Below are positions 1 through 11,566 of a stretch of 64,000 bases of DNA, piece after piece. This stretch comes from Forficula auricularia (lineage: Eukaryota > Arthropoda > Insecta > Dermaptera > Forficulidae): the NCBI GenBank assembly GCA_024734495.1, contig JALMQS010000880.1, positions 186,001-250,000 of the forward strand, written 5' to 3'. The position numbers were made by a program, and so were the translations under genes. The notes below the pieces were generated by a model that was given only the letters and a program-made list of their open reading frames with translations, searched no databases and was not told where the DNA came from. The stretch's first letter is position 1; each line of letters begins with the position of its first letter.

Positions 1-76
1 TTTCGAGATCCATAGGGGCTGCATCTTTACAGGTGCACCCCTTCTTGCATTCGATTGCATTAAAAAAAAAAAAAAA
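1..76 (+). mobile_element. 3' tail of a Jockey-like LINE (family A)
   Basis: The sequence after the start of the window matches, on the same strand, the 3' end of the LINE at 46983-48182 (minus): a stretch starting TTCGAGATCCATAGGGGCTG, then an A-run at 62-75. It is a 5'-truncated tail inside the macroH2A intron that is open to the left. Another partial copy is at 16338-16431. Confidence 0.75.
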
Positions 77-1496
77 TGTTTCTCGAAAATTAAATAGAAT
101 AAAAACTTGAAATTTAGAAAATATAATGATTCCCATTCCCTCAAATCAAAGATCTTATTTAAATTTTAATCGAATGATTATTTTGGGAAAGGACGAATTT
201 TAGGATCAAAAATATAAAAATATATCAAATATATTTTTTTATCATTTAGTATGAGGTTTAACTGTAAAGATCTCTTTAAGAAGAATTAGGTTTAGTTTTT
301 TTATTTCGAAGGATGGTATGAGAGAGGTCCAAAATGGCCTTTTTGGGGGTGATTTTTGTAACTGTTGGCGTTTAGAAACAGCTTAATTTAAAAATATGAG
401 AAAATTCTATGAATTCACTCATTTCATCCTTATCGATAGCAAATAAGAACTAATTTGAAATGTGAACTATTATATTTTAGCAGTTCTAACGTAGGGTCGG
501 GACTCCTTGGTATGAGATCTGATTCGCAGTTAGCCGATTTATTAAATTTTTCAAATAAATAACTTCCTTAGGTAAAAATGTTTTTTGTGACATACTTACT
601 ATTGCTTATTATTTAGACGGTTATATACAAATATAATATCAAAGAATTAAGTAAATAATAATCAAGGGAACAAAATGATCTCTACAAAACAAAAATCTCT
701 TTATTTAGGAGAAACTTTGGTAGGCCAGATCCTGCTCGAGGGTCCATAGGTACCTGTAGAAAAGCATCTCTGGTGTCTTATATAAATAAATACATTACCG
801 GGTACGTTCAGGCTGCTCTTGCTGAACGGCAAAAGTATGGAATTCATTCTTTTTTTTTATTTATTTGCTTATCTAGTTTAAAAAAGTCTGAAATGTTGAG
901 AAAAATTATCTTGAAGCATGATATTTTTTCTCTCTGTGGATGTGACTGGAACCCGATATCACGATAACTCAAGAACGTAAAATAATAGAAATTAAATTCT
1001 TGGCATTCAAGGTTCACAACTTAATGCAGATAAAAATCAGAAAAAACTTATATTTTCAAATGAATAGCTATCGAACGGTTTTAACAAATGAACTGAAATT
1101 TGTCTCAAAGTACACCTTTGTGCCAAGCTTTAACTTTCTAGCTTGAATAGTTCCCTGGAAAAAATTACCAAATCTCTAAAATTTGTGGATACCGAGTCTT
1201 GAAAAAGTTTTCACTTTTTACTCCCATTATCTTTTTGTTTTCATTTAATTATTACACCACCGGTGGAGCGCTTATATTACTTTTCAGAATAGACTTATTA
1301 ATTATTTGATATCAAAATTAATTAATGAGCCTAAAATATATTTATTAAAGTTTAAAATTAAATGAAAAATATTAATAACTATAAACTGAAAAAGATCCAC
1401 TTTCTAGATACCAAGATTAGAAAGAATTTTTTTAACTATAAAATGTATCAAATTCATTTTTTGATTTTTTTTCTGATTAAATAATATTATTTACAG
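77..1496 (+). other. Intron sequence upstream of the first visible macroH2A exon
   Basis: The first recognised exon begins at 1497 in mid-codon, so this stretch is intron. I looked for the histone-fold exons of macroH2A (H2A-like segment) and found none. A short open frame at 773-967 has no recognisable similarity. Confidence 0.6.
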
Positions 1497-4400
1497 GAAA
1501 AGTGACCAAAGCAAAGCCCAAAGCTATTTCCACAACATCGGTGTCTCCCAGTATGCATTTTGAAAAAAAATTGTTTATGGGTCAAAAGGTATTTATTAGA
1601 ATATTTTATAATTTAAAAACTTAATAATTATATGGATTATGATAAGAGAAAATTGCAAATAAATATTTATTTAAATTGATCATTCCCGTTATAGATAATC
1701 TATTTTCTAAAATCTAATTTCATGTGATTTAAACTTCTTAACTATTCCTACCTAAATCATGATTTTTCGTTTATTTGTTTGTTTTTAAAATATTTGATCA
1801 TAGAAGCATAAAACTATTTCTTTTTAAATTTTACCTAATACTCTTAAAAAAAAAAGGAAAACTTTAGTAAGATGATTGATATACCATATACGTATATATA
1901 TACTATTATTTATATATTTGCTTCTATGGTTTATTGAGTATATTTTTTTATTCTTTAGCTTTCCGTTTTGCAAGGAGATATTACAGCTCTGGTTGCTGAT
2001 GCTCTAGTTCATCCTACTAATTCTTCATTTGGAATGATGGGAGAAGTTGGACAATCGCTTGAAAAGCGAGGAGATAAGGAATTCATGCAGGTAAAAATAT
2101 TATTTTGTCTCATTAGCAAATTATCTAACTATAGTTAAATTAGAAGATCAAGATTTTAGGGGTGTTTTAAAAACTGAGTTGATACTCAATATGTAGGTAT
2201 ATATACCATTATATTGAACTTTTTCTATTCTTAGGAGTTGTAATTATTTTACAACATAATTAAAAAAAAGGTGTGCGTGATTTCATTTAAAGCTGATTTG
2301 CTTAAAAATCAACTAAACTATTTGATTTTCAAAGAAACGTGTGTAGAAACACTGGAGGTTTCATTTTCAGTCTCTACGTTGAACTTATATGAGGTGTATT
2401 TTATGTATGGTATGGTATATCCGTTACAAGCCTTTAATGAAGTGGCGAAGTAGGCCGGAAGGAGGTTCCTCGGTGGACCGGTATGAGTAATCTTTTGCTC
2501 ACGAGTGATCCCAACCCTAAAAATTAATTTTACGGAGATGAATTTAGGTCATTTATCAAAGATTTTAATAGATATGTTTATATTACATGTAGGAGGGTCT
2601 TGTCCCCTCGGGAGTCGAACCTTTCTTTGATAAATGACCTAAATTCATGTTAGTAAAATTAATTGATTGTATATCACAAGTTGATTTTGGGAAAAAATTC
2701 AATCTTTCTTTCTCAAATAGATACTCATTTCTTTACCTAAAAATTAAATTATTCGGGCAGATCCGTTAAAATATTCCAGGACTGCCTAAATCTGCCAGTC
2801 CGCTAATCCTTTAATAATAATTTCGGTTGTACAGTATATCATTAAACGCATTGTTTTCTGTTGCGACGTCGCTATTATACGTTATTCTTAAAGAATATGA
2901 ATGGAGACAGTAGGCTAGAATAATCTTCATTAGGAAATTCGAAAGTCAAAAAGAATCAAGTAATCTTCTATGGATTTTCTCAATAATACTTTGCAGACTT
3001 TTTGACTTAGTCAGTCAGAAAAAATCTCTAGAATTAAAAATTAATTCAGTTTTAAATTAAGTAGTATATTTTTTTTTTATTTAGAATCTAATGTGATAAG
3101 GACCTTTTTCAAATATTTTTTAATGCCCCGCTAATGTAAAAAGTTTCAAAGCTAAACTATTGCTCTAGTTGAGAATTGGATTTTACTTTTTCATATTATG
3201 AAAGGCTACGTATGATAAACGGATAGCCCCGACAATAATTTTTGATGTAATGAAAACAAAGAACTCTCCCACTTTCCTCGTTTCATATTATATAATGTGA
3301 ATAGTTATCGATAGAAAACTCATAAAATAATTTTTATATTCTAATTTAGCTATTGATATTGATTGATGATAAATCATTAAAAAATGTCAATGAGTGTGCC
3401 TTTATTTTTCTCAAGGGCCCACGACTAACAAATGCCCTTTGGAAGCCATTGGTACCCTTTATTTTAAAATATAATACATTTTTGTTTTCTATCAAACTTC
3501 AATCGTCTAACTTATTTTTGACGTGAAGAAGACATTTGTTTTTAATCAAAATCAAATGATCTATAATAATTGATCAAATCATTTATCAATGGTTAAGAGG
3601 CTTACTCTTAGAGACCATTGCACGATCATTCACAGGTCCTGGATTCGAATTTTGTCTCTAATACAATTTTTTCTTTAATCTTTAATTTAATTTAATAATC
3701 ATTTTCCGCATATTCTTGAACATGAGCCTTTTATCATGATATATAAAAGTCTGCCGTTGCATTCACACTCACTGTTTCAGCCCCTTTTCTGGACGCAAAT
3801 TTCAAAGTCTCATAAAAGCGTTTATTTACTTTTTTTTTCCAGAATCTAAAAATTGTAGAGCCATGGTGTTCTTTCTTGGTCTTTTCTAAAATATATTCTT
3901 TTTGTTTTTTTGTTTTTTTCACATCTACATCTAATGATATTGATATCACTACTTATTATATCTAAAATTTAGTTTAGAATTTAGAATTAATTTTTTATAC
4001 TGAATAAGAAATAAAACAAAGTTTTTCATAAAAACAAAAAATAACATACTTTTAATTAATTCATCGTTTTTTGTTTTGTTTTAATCTATCTATAGTCCCT
4101 AAATCTTAATTGACAAGAAATAGAACCTTTATTGTGTTCTAATTTTATAAAATTTTAGTATCATAATAATCATCCTTCTAATTTTTGTTTTTAGGAAATG
4201 CAAGAATTAAAGAATAAACATGGTCCACTAGATATAAATTCAGGTAAACTATTTTAATGAATTCAAATATAAGATAAAAATAGGTAATCTGATACGATAT
4301 ATTTTTTTCAGCTGCTATTTGTCCAGCACATAATTTATCAGTTAAATGGGTCATTCATGTTAATGGACCAACATCAAATGATTCAGATCCGGCTGATAAA

Positions 4401-6718
4401 TTAGAGCGCTCCATCAAAAATTGTTTAGCTCTTGCTGATCAGAAAAATTTAAAATCTCTTGCACTACCAGCAATCGGTAGCGGAAGGTATGGAAATTTTA
4501 TATTTTAATTATTATTAAAGTATTTTAAACATTTTAAAATTAAAAATGTAATGTTTTAAATCATGAAAAAATGTTATTATACCAGTAGAAAAATATCCAA
4601 AAAACTAGAAACTATACATTAAGAATAAATAACCTCTACACTTAAAAACACTTCCAGAATTTGGGTTAGAACAAGGTGTATCTCGTTAAAAATGTCTAAT
4701 TTAGGAAATTTCAGACGAATTTTTCTACTGATAATAACTTAACATCCGAAGTATACACCTAGGTGTCTTAGGTGTCTCGAGAGATAAATTTGGTGAGGCG
4801 AAATGAGAGTTTGTTTAAAAGTGATATTGGAATCAGCTCTTTGATTGATTGATTTATTCTTTATTATTCTTTATCTTAAACTCTACTGTAAGAAAAAATA
4901 TTTTCTTTCTTATTATTATTATTATTTACGTTTTGATTGACTTTGACTACTTCGTCTCACCAAAATCTATCTTATGCTGAAATATTAATTCTTCAATTTT
5001 GTTCTTATTTCAATTAAAATTAACTGCGATGCAGAATAAATACAATTTTAAGTCAATAATTCAATACAGTAAATAATAACACGCATTTTGAAGCAAATTT
5101 CGAGTAGAAATGGATAATAAATTTTAAAAATGTCATAAGAAATAAAGTTATTATTATTAATAAAATTTTTTGCATTCAAAAATAGAGATTTTTTCGTATT
5201 GTAAATTCTTGACTTTCAATTACAACAGTCACTCGATTTACGCAATACTGTTTATTCGAGAGTTTTTTTAAACGTAGTAATATTGTCTCTATTTATGCTG
5301 ACTTATTCGCGATTTCAATTTAATCAGTCTCATTTACGAAAACCTTCCTTTTACTCTTTCATTATTGAAGTTAGATCTGAGAAAATCATTAAAGAGTATC
5401 ATCTATTAAATCCGATAGAATTGAATATTTTTAATTATATGTCAGAAGGGTTGTTTTTCAAACACATAATTAAAAATATTCCATTCCATCGCATTTAATA
5501 GATGACATTCTCTAATGACTTTCTCAGAAAATTTGAATCTATTACCATAAGCAAATTGAAATCTTTCATATTGAAGTTAGATCAATTAGGGGGTATAATT
5601 TCGTGTTTGTGGTGTCTCTTATTGTCTTCCTCGTAAAGAAAAGCCGTATGTAACGAATAATGAGCATAAATCGATAGAAAGGTGTAAAAAGTATTTATTT
5701 TTCTGATTAAAATTTATATTTATTTATTTTAAATATTTTTTTTCATTTATTAAACTTATTCATTTAGTTTTTTCTCCTACTTCTATTGAGAACTCTTATT
5801 ACTTTTTAAAAATCAAATTAATAACATAAATTTTAAATGATTAAAGTTCCATTTAAATAATCTTTGGAAATTTGATTCAATAAGCTACCTACATATTACA
5901 TCAATAGAAATAATTACCTAACAGAGTTGAGAGCTTCTAGTATTTTACTTCCTATTATTAAAAATTTTTATCTCTATATGATATTTATTCTAAAAATTTA
6001 TATTTATTTAAAATATATAGAATTTTTTTATTATTTTATTATCAGGATCTATTAATACAGTATTTCCCAAAACAGACAATTTTATTTCGGTGTAGAATAG
6101 TTTACAATTTGACTTATAAGAAAGCAAATTGAAAAGTCAAATGTAAAATAAATAAATACAGTGGAACCTCGAGATACGAGCACCTCTATATATATACGAG
6201 AAATTCTAGATACGAGGAAAGTATGAGCGAAAAATTCGTCTCTAAATACGAGCATTAACTCGAGTAACGAGCAACTAGCCAGGCTGTTGGTAGGCGTGGC
6301 GCGTTTCCCGATCCGGCTCGACTCGGGGATTCACCCTAGCGGGAAACAATGGGGAAGTTTGTTTCTAGATACGAGAAATTCACTATACGAGCTAAATGCT
6401 GGAACGAATTAAACTCGTATCTCGAGGTTCCACTAGTAAAAGTAAAAATATTCACTCATAAAGTCTTAATGTTTGGGAATCGCCGAATTTATCTGTTCCT
6501 GATGAATGTGATAAATGAGAGAAATAATTGACTAATAAATTTGTTTATTTTTTAGAGCCGGTATTGCGAAACAACTTGCTGCTCAAATTATAGTTAAGAC
6601 AACCAACAATTATTTTGCAAATGCAAAATCTTCAACAGTAAAAAATGTACATTTTGTACTTTGTGATACGGAAAGTGTGGGGATATACACAGCCGAACTA
6701 GGGAAGCTTGACAAATAA
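1497..6718 (+). CDS. macroH2A: Core histone macro-H2A, 3' part (linker and macro domain)
   Basis: Histone variant of nucleosomes, usually linked to gene repression; the macro domain can bind ADP-ribose-type ligands. Exons: 1497-1588, 1959-2090, 4195-4243, 4312-4486, 6556-6718, all with GT/AG introns and compatible phases, giving about 203 residues and a TAA stop. Exon 1 encodes a Lys/Ser/Thr linker (VTKAKPKAISTTSVSPS) followed by FMGQK. The next exons encode the macro fold: QGDITALVADALVHPTN, LEKRGDKEF, HGPLDINSAAICPAHNLSV, NCLALADQKNLKSLALPAIG with the glycine-rich GSGR ligand loop, and the ending ESVGIYTAELGKLDK. Order and spacing match vertebrate macroH2A to the C terminus. The first exon starts with the last two bases of a codon, so the H2A-fold exons are left of the window. 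Intron 3 is only 68 bp; introns 2 and 4 exceed 2 kb and hold MITEs. Nothing looks broken. Confidence 0.95.
2522..2664. mobile_element. MITE-like fold-back element in macroH2A intron 2
   Basis: Arms at 2522-2561 and 2625-2664 are inverted repeats of 40 bp with about four mismatches (core AATTTAGGTCATTTATCAAA). The 63-bp loop holds, on the minus strand, a B-box-like string GGTTCGACTCCC, which may be chance. No transposase is present. Confidence 0.7.
2755..2812 (-). repeat. Fragment of a dispersed repeat shared with 30005
   Basis: On the minus strand this reads AGCGGACTGGCAGATTTAG and matches the start of the repeat at 30005-30060. It looks like one end of an unclassified DNA element. Confidence 0.45.
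3575..3665 (+). repeat. Possible decayed tRNA-derived SINE head
   Basis: It has an A-box-like TGGTTAAGAGG (about 3587) and a B-box-like GGATTCGAATTT (about 3641) at tRNA-like spacing. It does not fold into a clean tRNA in my reading and is best taken as a SINE remnant. Confidence 0.35.
4781..4974. mobile_element. Possible MITE with diverged terminal inverted repeats
   Basis: GATAAATTTGGTGAGGCGAA near 4783 is inverted, with mismatches, at about 4950-4974 (TTCGTCTCACCAAAATCTAT). It lies in macroH2A intron 4. The interior is AT-rich and non-coding. Confidence 0.4.
6159..6436. mobile_element. Tc1/mariner (pogo/Tigger-like) MITE
   Basis: The 278-bp element begins CAGTGGAACCTCGAGATACG and ends in the inverse of GTGGAACCTCGAGATACGAG, flanked by TA. 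The interior repeats the TACGAG core several times and has a GC-rich centre near 6290. TA target and CAGTGG-type ends fit Tc1/mariner-superfamily MITEs; the subfamily is inferred. It sits in macroH2A intron 4, about 120 bp before the last exon. Confidence 0.7.
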
Positions 6719-6778
6719 AAATGAAGCAATTGATTGATTTTAGAGTGCAAGCTTGAAGTGATATTTTAAGAACGGTGA

Positions 6779-6784
6779 AATAAA
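6779..6784 (+). terminator. Poly(A) signal AATAAA of macroH2A
   Basis: AATAAA about 60 bp after the TAA stop. Another AATAAA overlaps the stop itself (6714-6719). Confidence 0.6.
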
Positions 6785-6799
6785 AACTCATTTTATTAA

Positions 6800-8023
6800 A
6801 TTTTATATTTTGAATTCTTATTCGGAAAATATTTTCAAAGATTTTTTTATTTCCATGACAACAACAATAGTAATGACCTTTCCTCTCGCTCTTTCAAATG
6901 ATGAAAATATTGATAAGACGGTTAATAAATAATGCAACCTTTTTTTGTTTTTCTATTTTAAATTTAAAAAAAAAAAAATACTTTCAAATAAAAATTTCGC
7001 TCCTATGAAAGTTTAGGGATATTTGAAAGTCCTAAAATTCAATGCGATAGAGGGTCAAATATACAAAAGATCTGATCTTGTGGCAGAGGTCAAGGGGCAG
7101 TCGATATGTACCAGGCCTGTAATAATAAGAGCAATAATACTTATAAAATAGTTAATAATTAAATTATCTTTTCGTTTATAATTTATTTCTTTTAAAATCA
7201 TTAATTTTTTGTCGAAGAAACCAAAAAATAATACTTTTTTCAAAAATTATTCGATTATTTCGTCTTCAAATTTTAAAATGAAAGAGAGAATGACTTGTAT
7301 ATAAATGTTCTTACTTCCGTCTATAATTCATTAATAGTGCATATATTTTCTCACAATGTCAAAATAATCCACAAATCTAAAGTAAAACGAATTACTTCCG
7401 AAGACATATAAATCGTTTGTAAAATCCCAACTAGTTTATAATAACTACATTAATAAGAAAGTTGTTCAACAACTCCTTATGATCCTATTAATCTCAGCCA
7501 AATGCGAAGAGATTTTAAATTATTAATTGATATAATTTAATTAATAAGAAGTTCATATTTATATTAAATTTTTATTATTTTGCAATCGAACAAGTTATTA
7601 TTCTTTAGAAAAGAATTATCGTTTAATTTTATGTGAGTATGCTAGGTAAATTATATATCTACTACCTACCTGACATTTATCAATTTATCAATAAATGTTG
7701 TTTGTTCTTCGTGTTTTCTCAATGAATCTATGAATTATACAAATGTATTCTTTATTAGAAAATTCATGTTTCGGAGTAAATTTTATTACTATTTGTGAAA
7801 TTACTTTTTCCTATGCGAGAATCACCAAAACAACCATCTCTTTTTCAATTAGGGCACATGTTGTCCGGAAGCATTAAGTGATGCGCCGTAGTCGTCGCTG
7901 TAAACAAGTGTGCAGGCCAATGACGAGTTCACACATTTTCAGAGTGAGCTGAGTTATACATCAAAATAATAGATGTAGGTATACCTACTCGAATGTCATG
8001 GTCTCTTGATGAAATATGTCTTA
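6800..8023. other. Intergenic, no gene seen
   Basis: AT-rich sequence without a recognisable exon. A segment around 7888-7900 (GTAGTCGTCGCTGTAAAC) recurs inverted near 8388-8405, enclosing the MITE at 8024 and suggesting an older outer inverted-repeat element. Confidence 0.5.
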
Positions 8024-8223
8024 GGGCCAGTTGTATGTCGTTTTGAAGTCTTGTTAAAGTTAACAAAGGGTAACACCTTGGTATTCACCCTGTGCCCGGC
8101 GGAATGACCAATCAGATGAAAGTGTTATCTGATTGGCCATCCGGCGAGGCACAGGGTGAATTCCACGATTTTACCCTTTGTTAACTTTAACAAAGACTTT
8201 ACAAACCGACATACAACTGGCCC
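8024..8223. mobile_element. Palindromic MITE (GGGCCAG...CTGGCCC)
   Basis: This 200-bp element is almost entirely one inverted repeat. The left arm starts GGGCCAGTTGTATGTCG and carries TTAACAAAGGGTA and CACCCTGTGCC; the right arm repeats these in inverse order. The arms are roughly 90 bp and meet near 8120-8130. CTTA precedes the left end, and CTTA also lies just past the right end. It is non-coding. Confidence 0.8.
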
Positions 8224-8785
8224 TCCCTTAATGATATTTAATTATATTATTGTAACAATATCTCTTTAAAACGACACATACATAAAGTAACCACAATATT
8301 CATTTAGATTTCTAGTTTGTATATGTATAAAACCCTCTGAAGCAAAAGTTAGCCCACCCCAAAAATAATGTATGCACTCGTCACTGATTATTTAAAGCGA
8401 CGACTATGGTCCATGAGTTCGCTCCTGGACATTACACTAATAATGCAATATAGAATAAACCCACTGGTTGGTGCGTCGAAGGAACACTGCGTTTCTGCAC
8501 TTCATTTGGTGCATACATGGGACATATATATGAAAAACTATAATAATTGAAAAACATTTATGAAATCTAGATAACATTCCTACTTTATGAGATGCGTTTG
8601 AAATGTTGGGAATATTTTAGTATATTAAAAATTAATCATTATTTAACCGTTTTCTTTTAAAATATTCACGTTCATTGTTTATTCCAAGTATTTATCACCA
8701 AAGATTGTTCATGATTTTATTATTCAATACAAGACTGAAATCTCTGTTTTCGAATTAAATTTTGTTTAATACAGAGGCCAAATTA

Positions 8786-9045
8786 GAGGTGCCGGAAGTC
8801 TTGTGGGTAGAGAGCTGGACTGCCAAAGCATGCGCTCGCGGGATCGAATCCCACTCCAATTAAAACAATATATTATTTAATCAATGAGCGCTTCAAAAAG
8901 TAAATCTAGACAGAGTGTGAGGCTGATTCTCACATCTTTAAATACTGCCATTGATCACAAATGCTCGGAGCTCTACCTTCCAAGCCTTTTTGGGCCTTAG
9001 AAGTGCTGTCGCGGGTTTGGTTTATATAAACGAAATTGTCAAAAT
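8786..9045 (+). repeat. tRNA-derived SINE-like element
   Basis: The head has an A-box-like TGGGTAGAGAG (about 8803) and a B-box GGATCGAATCC at 8841-8851, one base from consensus. An unrelated body follows, ending with a short hairpin-like AAGCCTTTTTGGGCCTT. The tRNA-like part lacks clear pairing in all arms, so I call a SINE, not a tRNA gene. Confidence 0.55.
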
Positions 9046-9049
9046 TAAT

Positions 9050-9987
9050 TCATAAACAATTGTAAGAGTAAATAAATTGCACTCTAAAAAGCAGAAAAGA
9101 AATTAAAAAAAAAATCATTAACATTTAACTCTGTTTAATATTAGAGAACAGAATAATCTTATTTTAAACGTTCTACAGTTAATTAAATGTTCAATCATAG
9201 TTATTAAGAGTTGCATGATTATTTTTAATTAATGAATTCTGATTATAAATATTTAACAAATTTAATTTTCATATTCCTTTTATTAAAAAAGTTGATTTAT
9301 TAGAAATATATAGAAAAGTAAATATATTGAGTTATGTTGTGTGAGTTAAAATTTAATATTTTTCAAAGAATTTCGAAATTTAAGTGGGAAGAGAAACACC
9401 CGAATGGATTCACCGGAAAGAACGCTTTTATAAATTAAATTCGACCGAGAAAACATTTTGGGGAACTTTTAATTAAAATTTTGTTTTTATACCTATCATA
9501 ATAATAAACATTTTGAAAAATTTATATTTATCAAATTCTTTATAAATAATTGTTTATTCTAAAAATTTACAAAATAATCGTTGAGTTTATATTTACTATA
9601 TTTGGGTTGACTACAAAAAAATAGACAGATTTTGAAGTTTTCATTTAGAATAGATATTTGCCAATTTGTGTTCTTATGAATTCGTTATTTAAGTTTATAA
9701 AGCTTAAGCGAAAATGTGTTAATTATCTTCCTGATATTTAAAATATATTCACAAATTATATAATTGTTTATAGATTAATTATAATCATTTAAATATATAG
9801 AAAATATAATTGATGAGGGTCGGCTCAATTTTTACCCGTGTTTTGGGGTAAATATAATAAATTTACAAGCTAAAATTGTATTACTTTTCTGATGCGGCGC
9901 AAGGATGGAAAAATCAAAAAGTCACTATATTACAAATATTTAACTTATTTGAATGATCAACCCCCTTTTTAAAAGCAAATATAAATA
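9050..9987. other. Intergenic, nothing recognised
   Basis: Very AT-rich. No exon, RNA gene or clear repeat is visible. Confidence 0.5.
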
Positions 9988-10246
9988 CGGTATGGGCCAA
10001 AAAATACAGTACTAAAATGAAAAGACGACTATTTCTTTGTTGTCATCTGTGAGTTCATATCTCTTTCAAGAATTGATTTACCACTGTCTAATTGTGAAGA
10101 GTAGAATCGTATTTTTCAAATCCTGAAGAAATGGTCGGATCACCATGCCCGTGAAGCATTCTTGAGTGACGGTAGGAGCAATACCTTCCTCATCCTCAAT
10201 GAATAGGCTCTGCGAATTTCAATATTGAATATTTTGGCGCATACTG
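9988..10246. mobile_element. Tc1-like non-autonomous element
   Basis: Left end CGGTATGGGCCAAAA and right end, inverted, CAGTATGCGCCAAAA. Both ends are flanked by TA. The 259-bp interior has no usable transposase frame. Confidence 0.6.
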
Positions 10247-10249
10247 TAC

Positions 10250-11520
10250 ATTTACCAATAATTTGAATTTTTTTTTTTGATAGACTTGAATTCTAAGAAT
10301 TCTGTGCATAGGAAAGCCGGCCCTATAAACCTATAAATAGTATTGTAATTATATGGATGATTTGTCATATAAGAATTGTTTTATATGTTATAAAATAATA
10401 TAGAATACATAAAGTGCACTATTCTAAAAAAGAAAAAATGATGTGAAATATACAATTCCAATAAATATATATCTGAATTTTTATAATTTATCGAAAATGT
10501 TATTATTAGTAAAAATGCGAAAAAAATTCAAGGACCAAAAATATTAAAATAAATCTATCATAACATAACTAATGGTATTCGATATTTGTATTTTTGAATT
10601 AAGAAAAACGATGTATTCAAATAAATCATAAAATTTAATCAACTTGTTTTTTAATTAATGATTATATAAACATAAAAGAAAGAGAGTGTGTCTCGAATTC
10701 CAAAGTTTTTTTTTCTATTCCATTTGAACTAATTAGTTTATAAAGAAATAACGAGAAATCAATAGATTATCAAATTGAGGGAAAAATTTAGAAAAGCTAA
10801 CATCTCAGATCAAATACGGGAATTTTCAAAGGAATATTTTGGAGGGCGAGGAAGGAAAAAAAGAAGAAGACTTAGATTATATTTCTCCACAGATAATAAT
10901 TATGGAAATGGTTTTCGAAAGTTAGAAAAGTGAAATAAATGAGATACCATAGAGTCAAATAAAGGAGAGTACTTGCATCAAACAAGTCTTAGGATTCATT
11001 ACCCTAAGCTAAAACGATTCAATTATTTGAAAATTAGAATTAATATTTTAATTCAGAAAAAGGAATTGTTTTTTGTAATTATGATTAATGTGTTATGGAG
11101 AAAATAAAATTTGAAATTTTTTATTTTTTTTTGGCTACGTTTTATTTTACTTTACTATAAATAAAGAAAAATTGCATATACATTTTTATATAAGAAAAAA
11201 TAAGAAACAGGTTCACTTAAGATAAATGTGGAAGATTAATTACTAAATATTATTAAACTTCGACCTAACAATCCTTAATATGTATGGTTTTGATAAAGAT
11301 CAATTCGTTAATATATAATATATATAGTGGCAAAAAAGAAATAAAAATGTTTGCCTGATAATTTACATATACGGATATAAAATGTTTAATGAAAAGTATA
11401 AGTAAAATTGGTTGAGAGAGAAAATTTTTTAGATAAATAATTTTTATAATTTTAACATATGAGTATAACAATAATAACATTAGAGATATATCTAAGTCGA
11501 AAAAATAAAAAGAGCAAATC
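10250..11520. other. Intergenic, nothing recognised
   Basis: AT-rich spacer between the Tc1-like element and the convergent 3' end of the membrane-protein gene. An open frame at 11265-11522 is mostly I/L/Y/F from AT-rich sequence and is not supported. Confidence 0.5.
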
Positions 11521-11527
11521 ACACCAA

Positions 11528-11533
11528 TTTATT
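11528..11533 (-). terminator. Poly(A) signal of the small membrane-protein gene
   Basis: AATAAA on the minus strand, about 35 bp after the stop at 11567. A second AATAAA overlaps the stop codon. Confidence 0.5.
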
Positions 11534-11566
11534 TATAAGAAAAACTTATTTGAGCTACATAATTTT

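Noticed and set aside
773..967. 64-codon frame upstream of the macroH2A exons as a histone-fold exon
   Set aside because: The translation does not resemble H2A and there are no convincing flanking splice sites in the needed phase.
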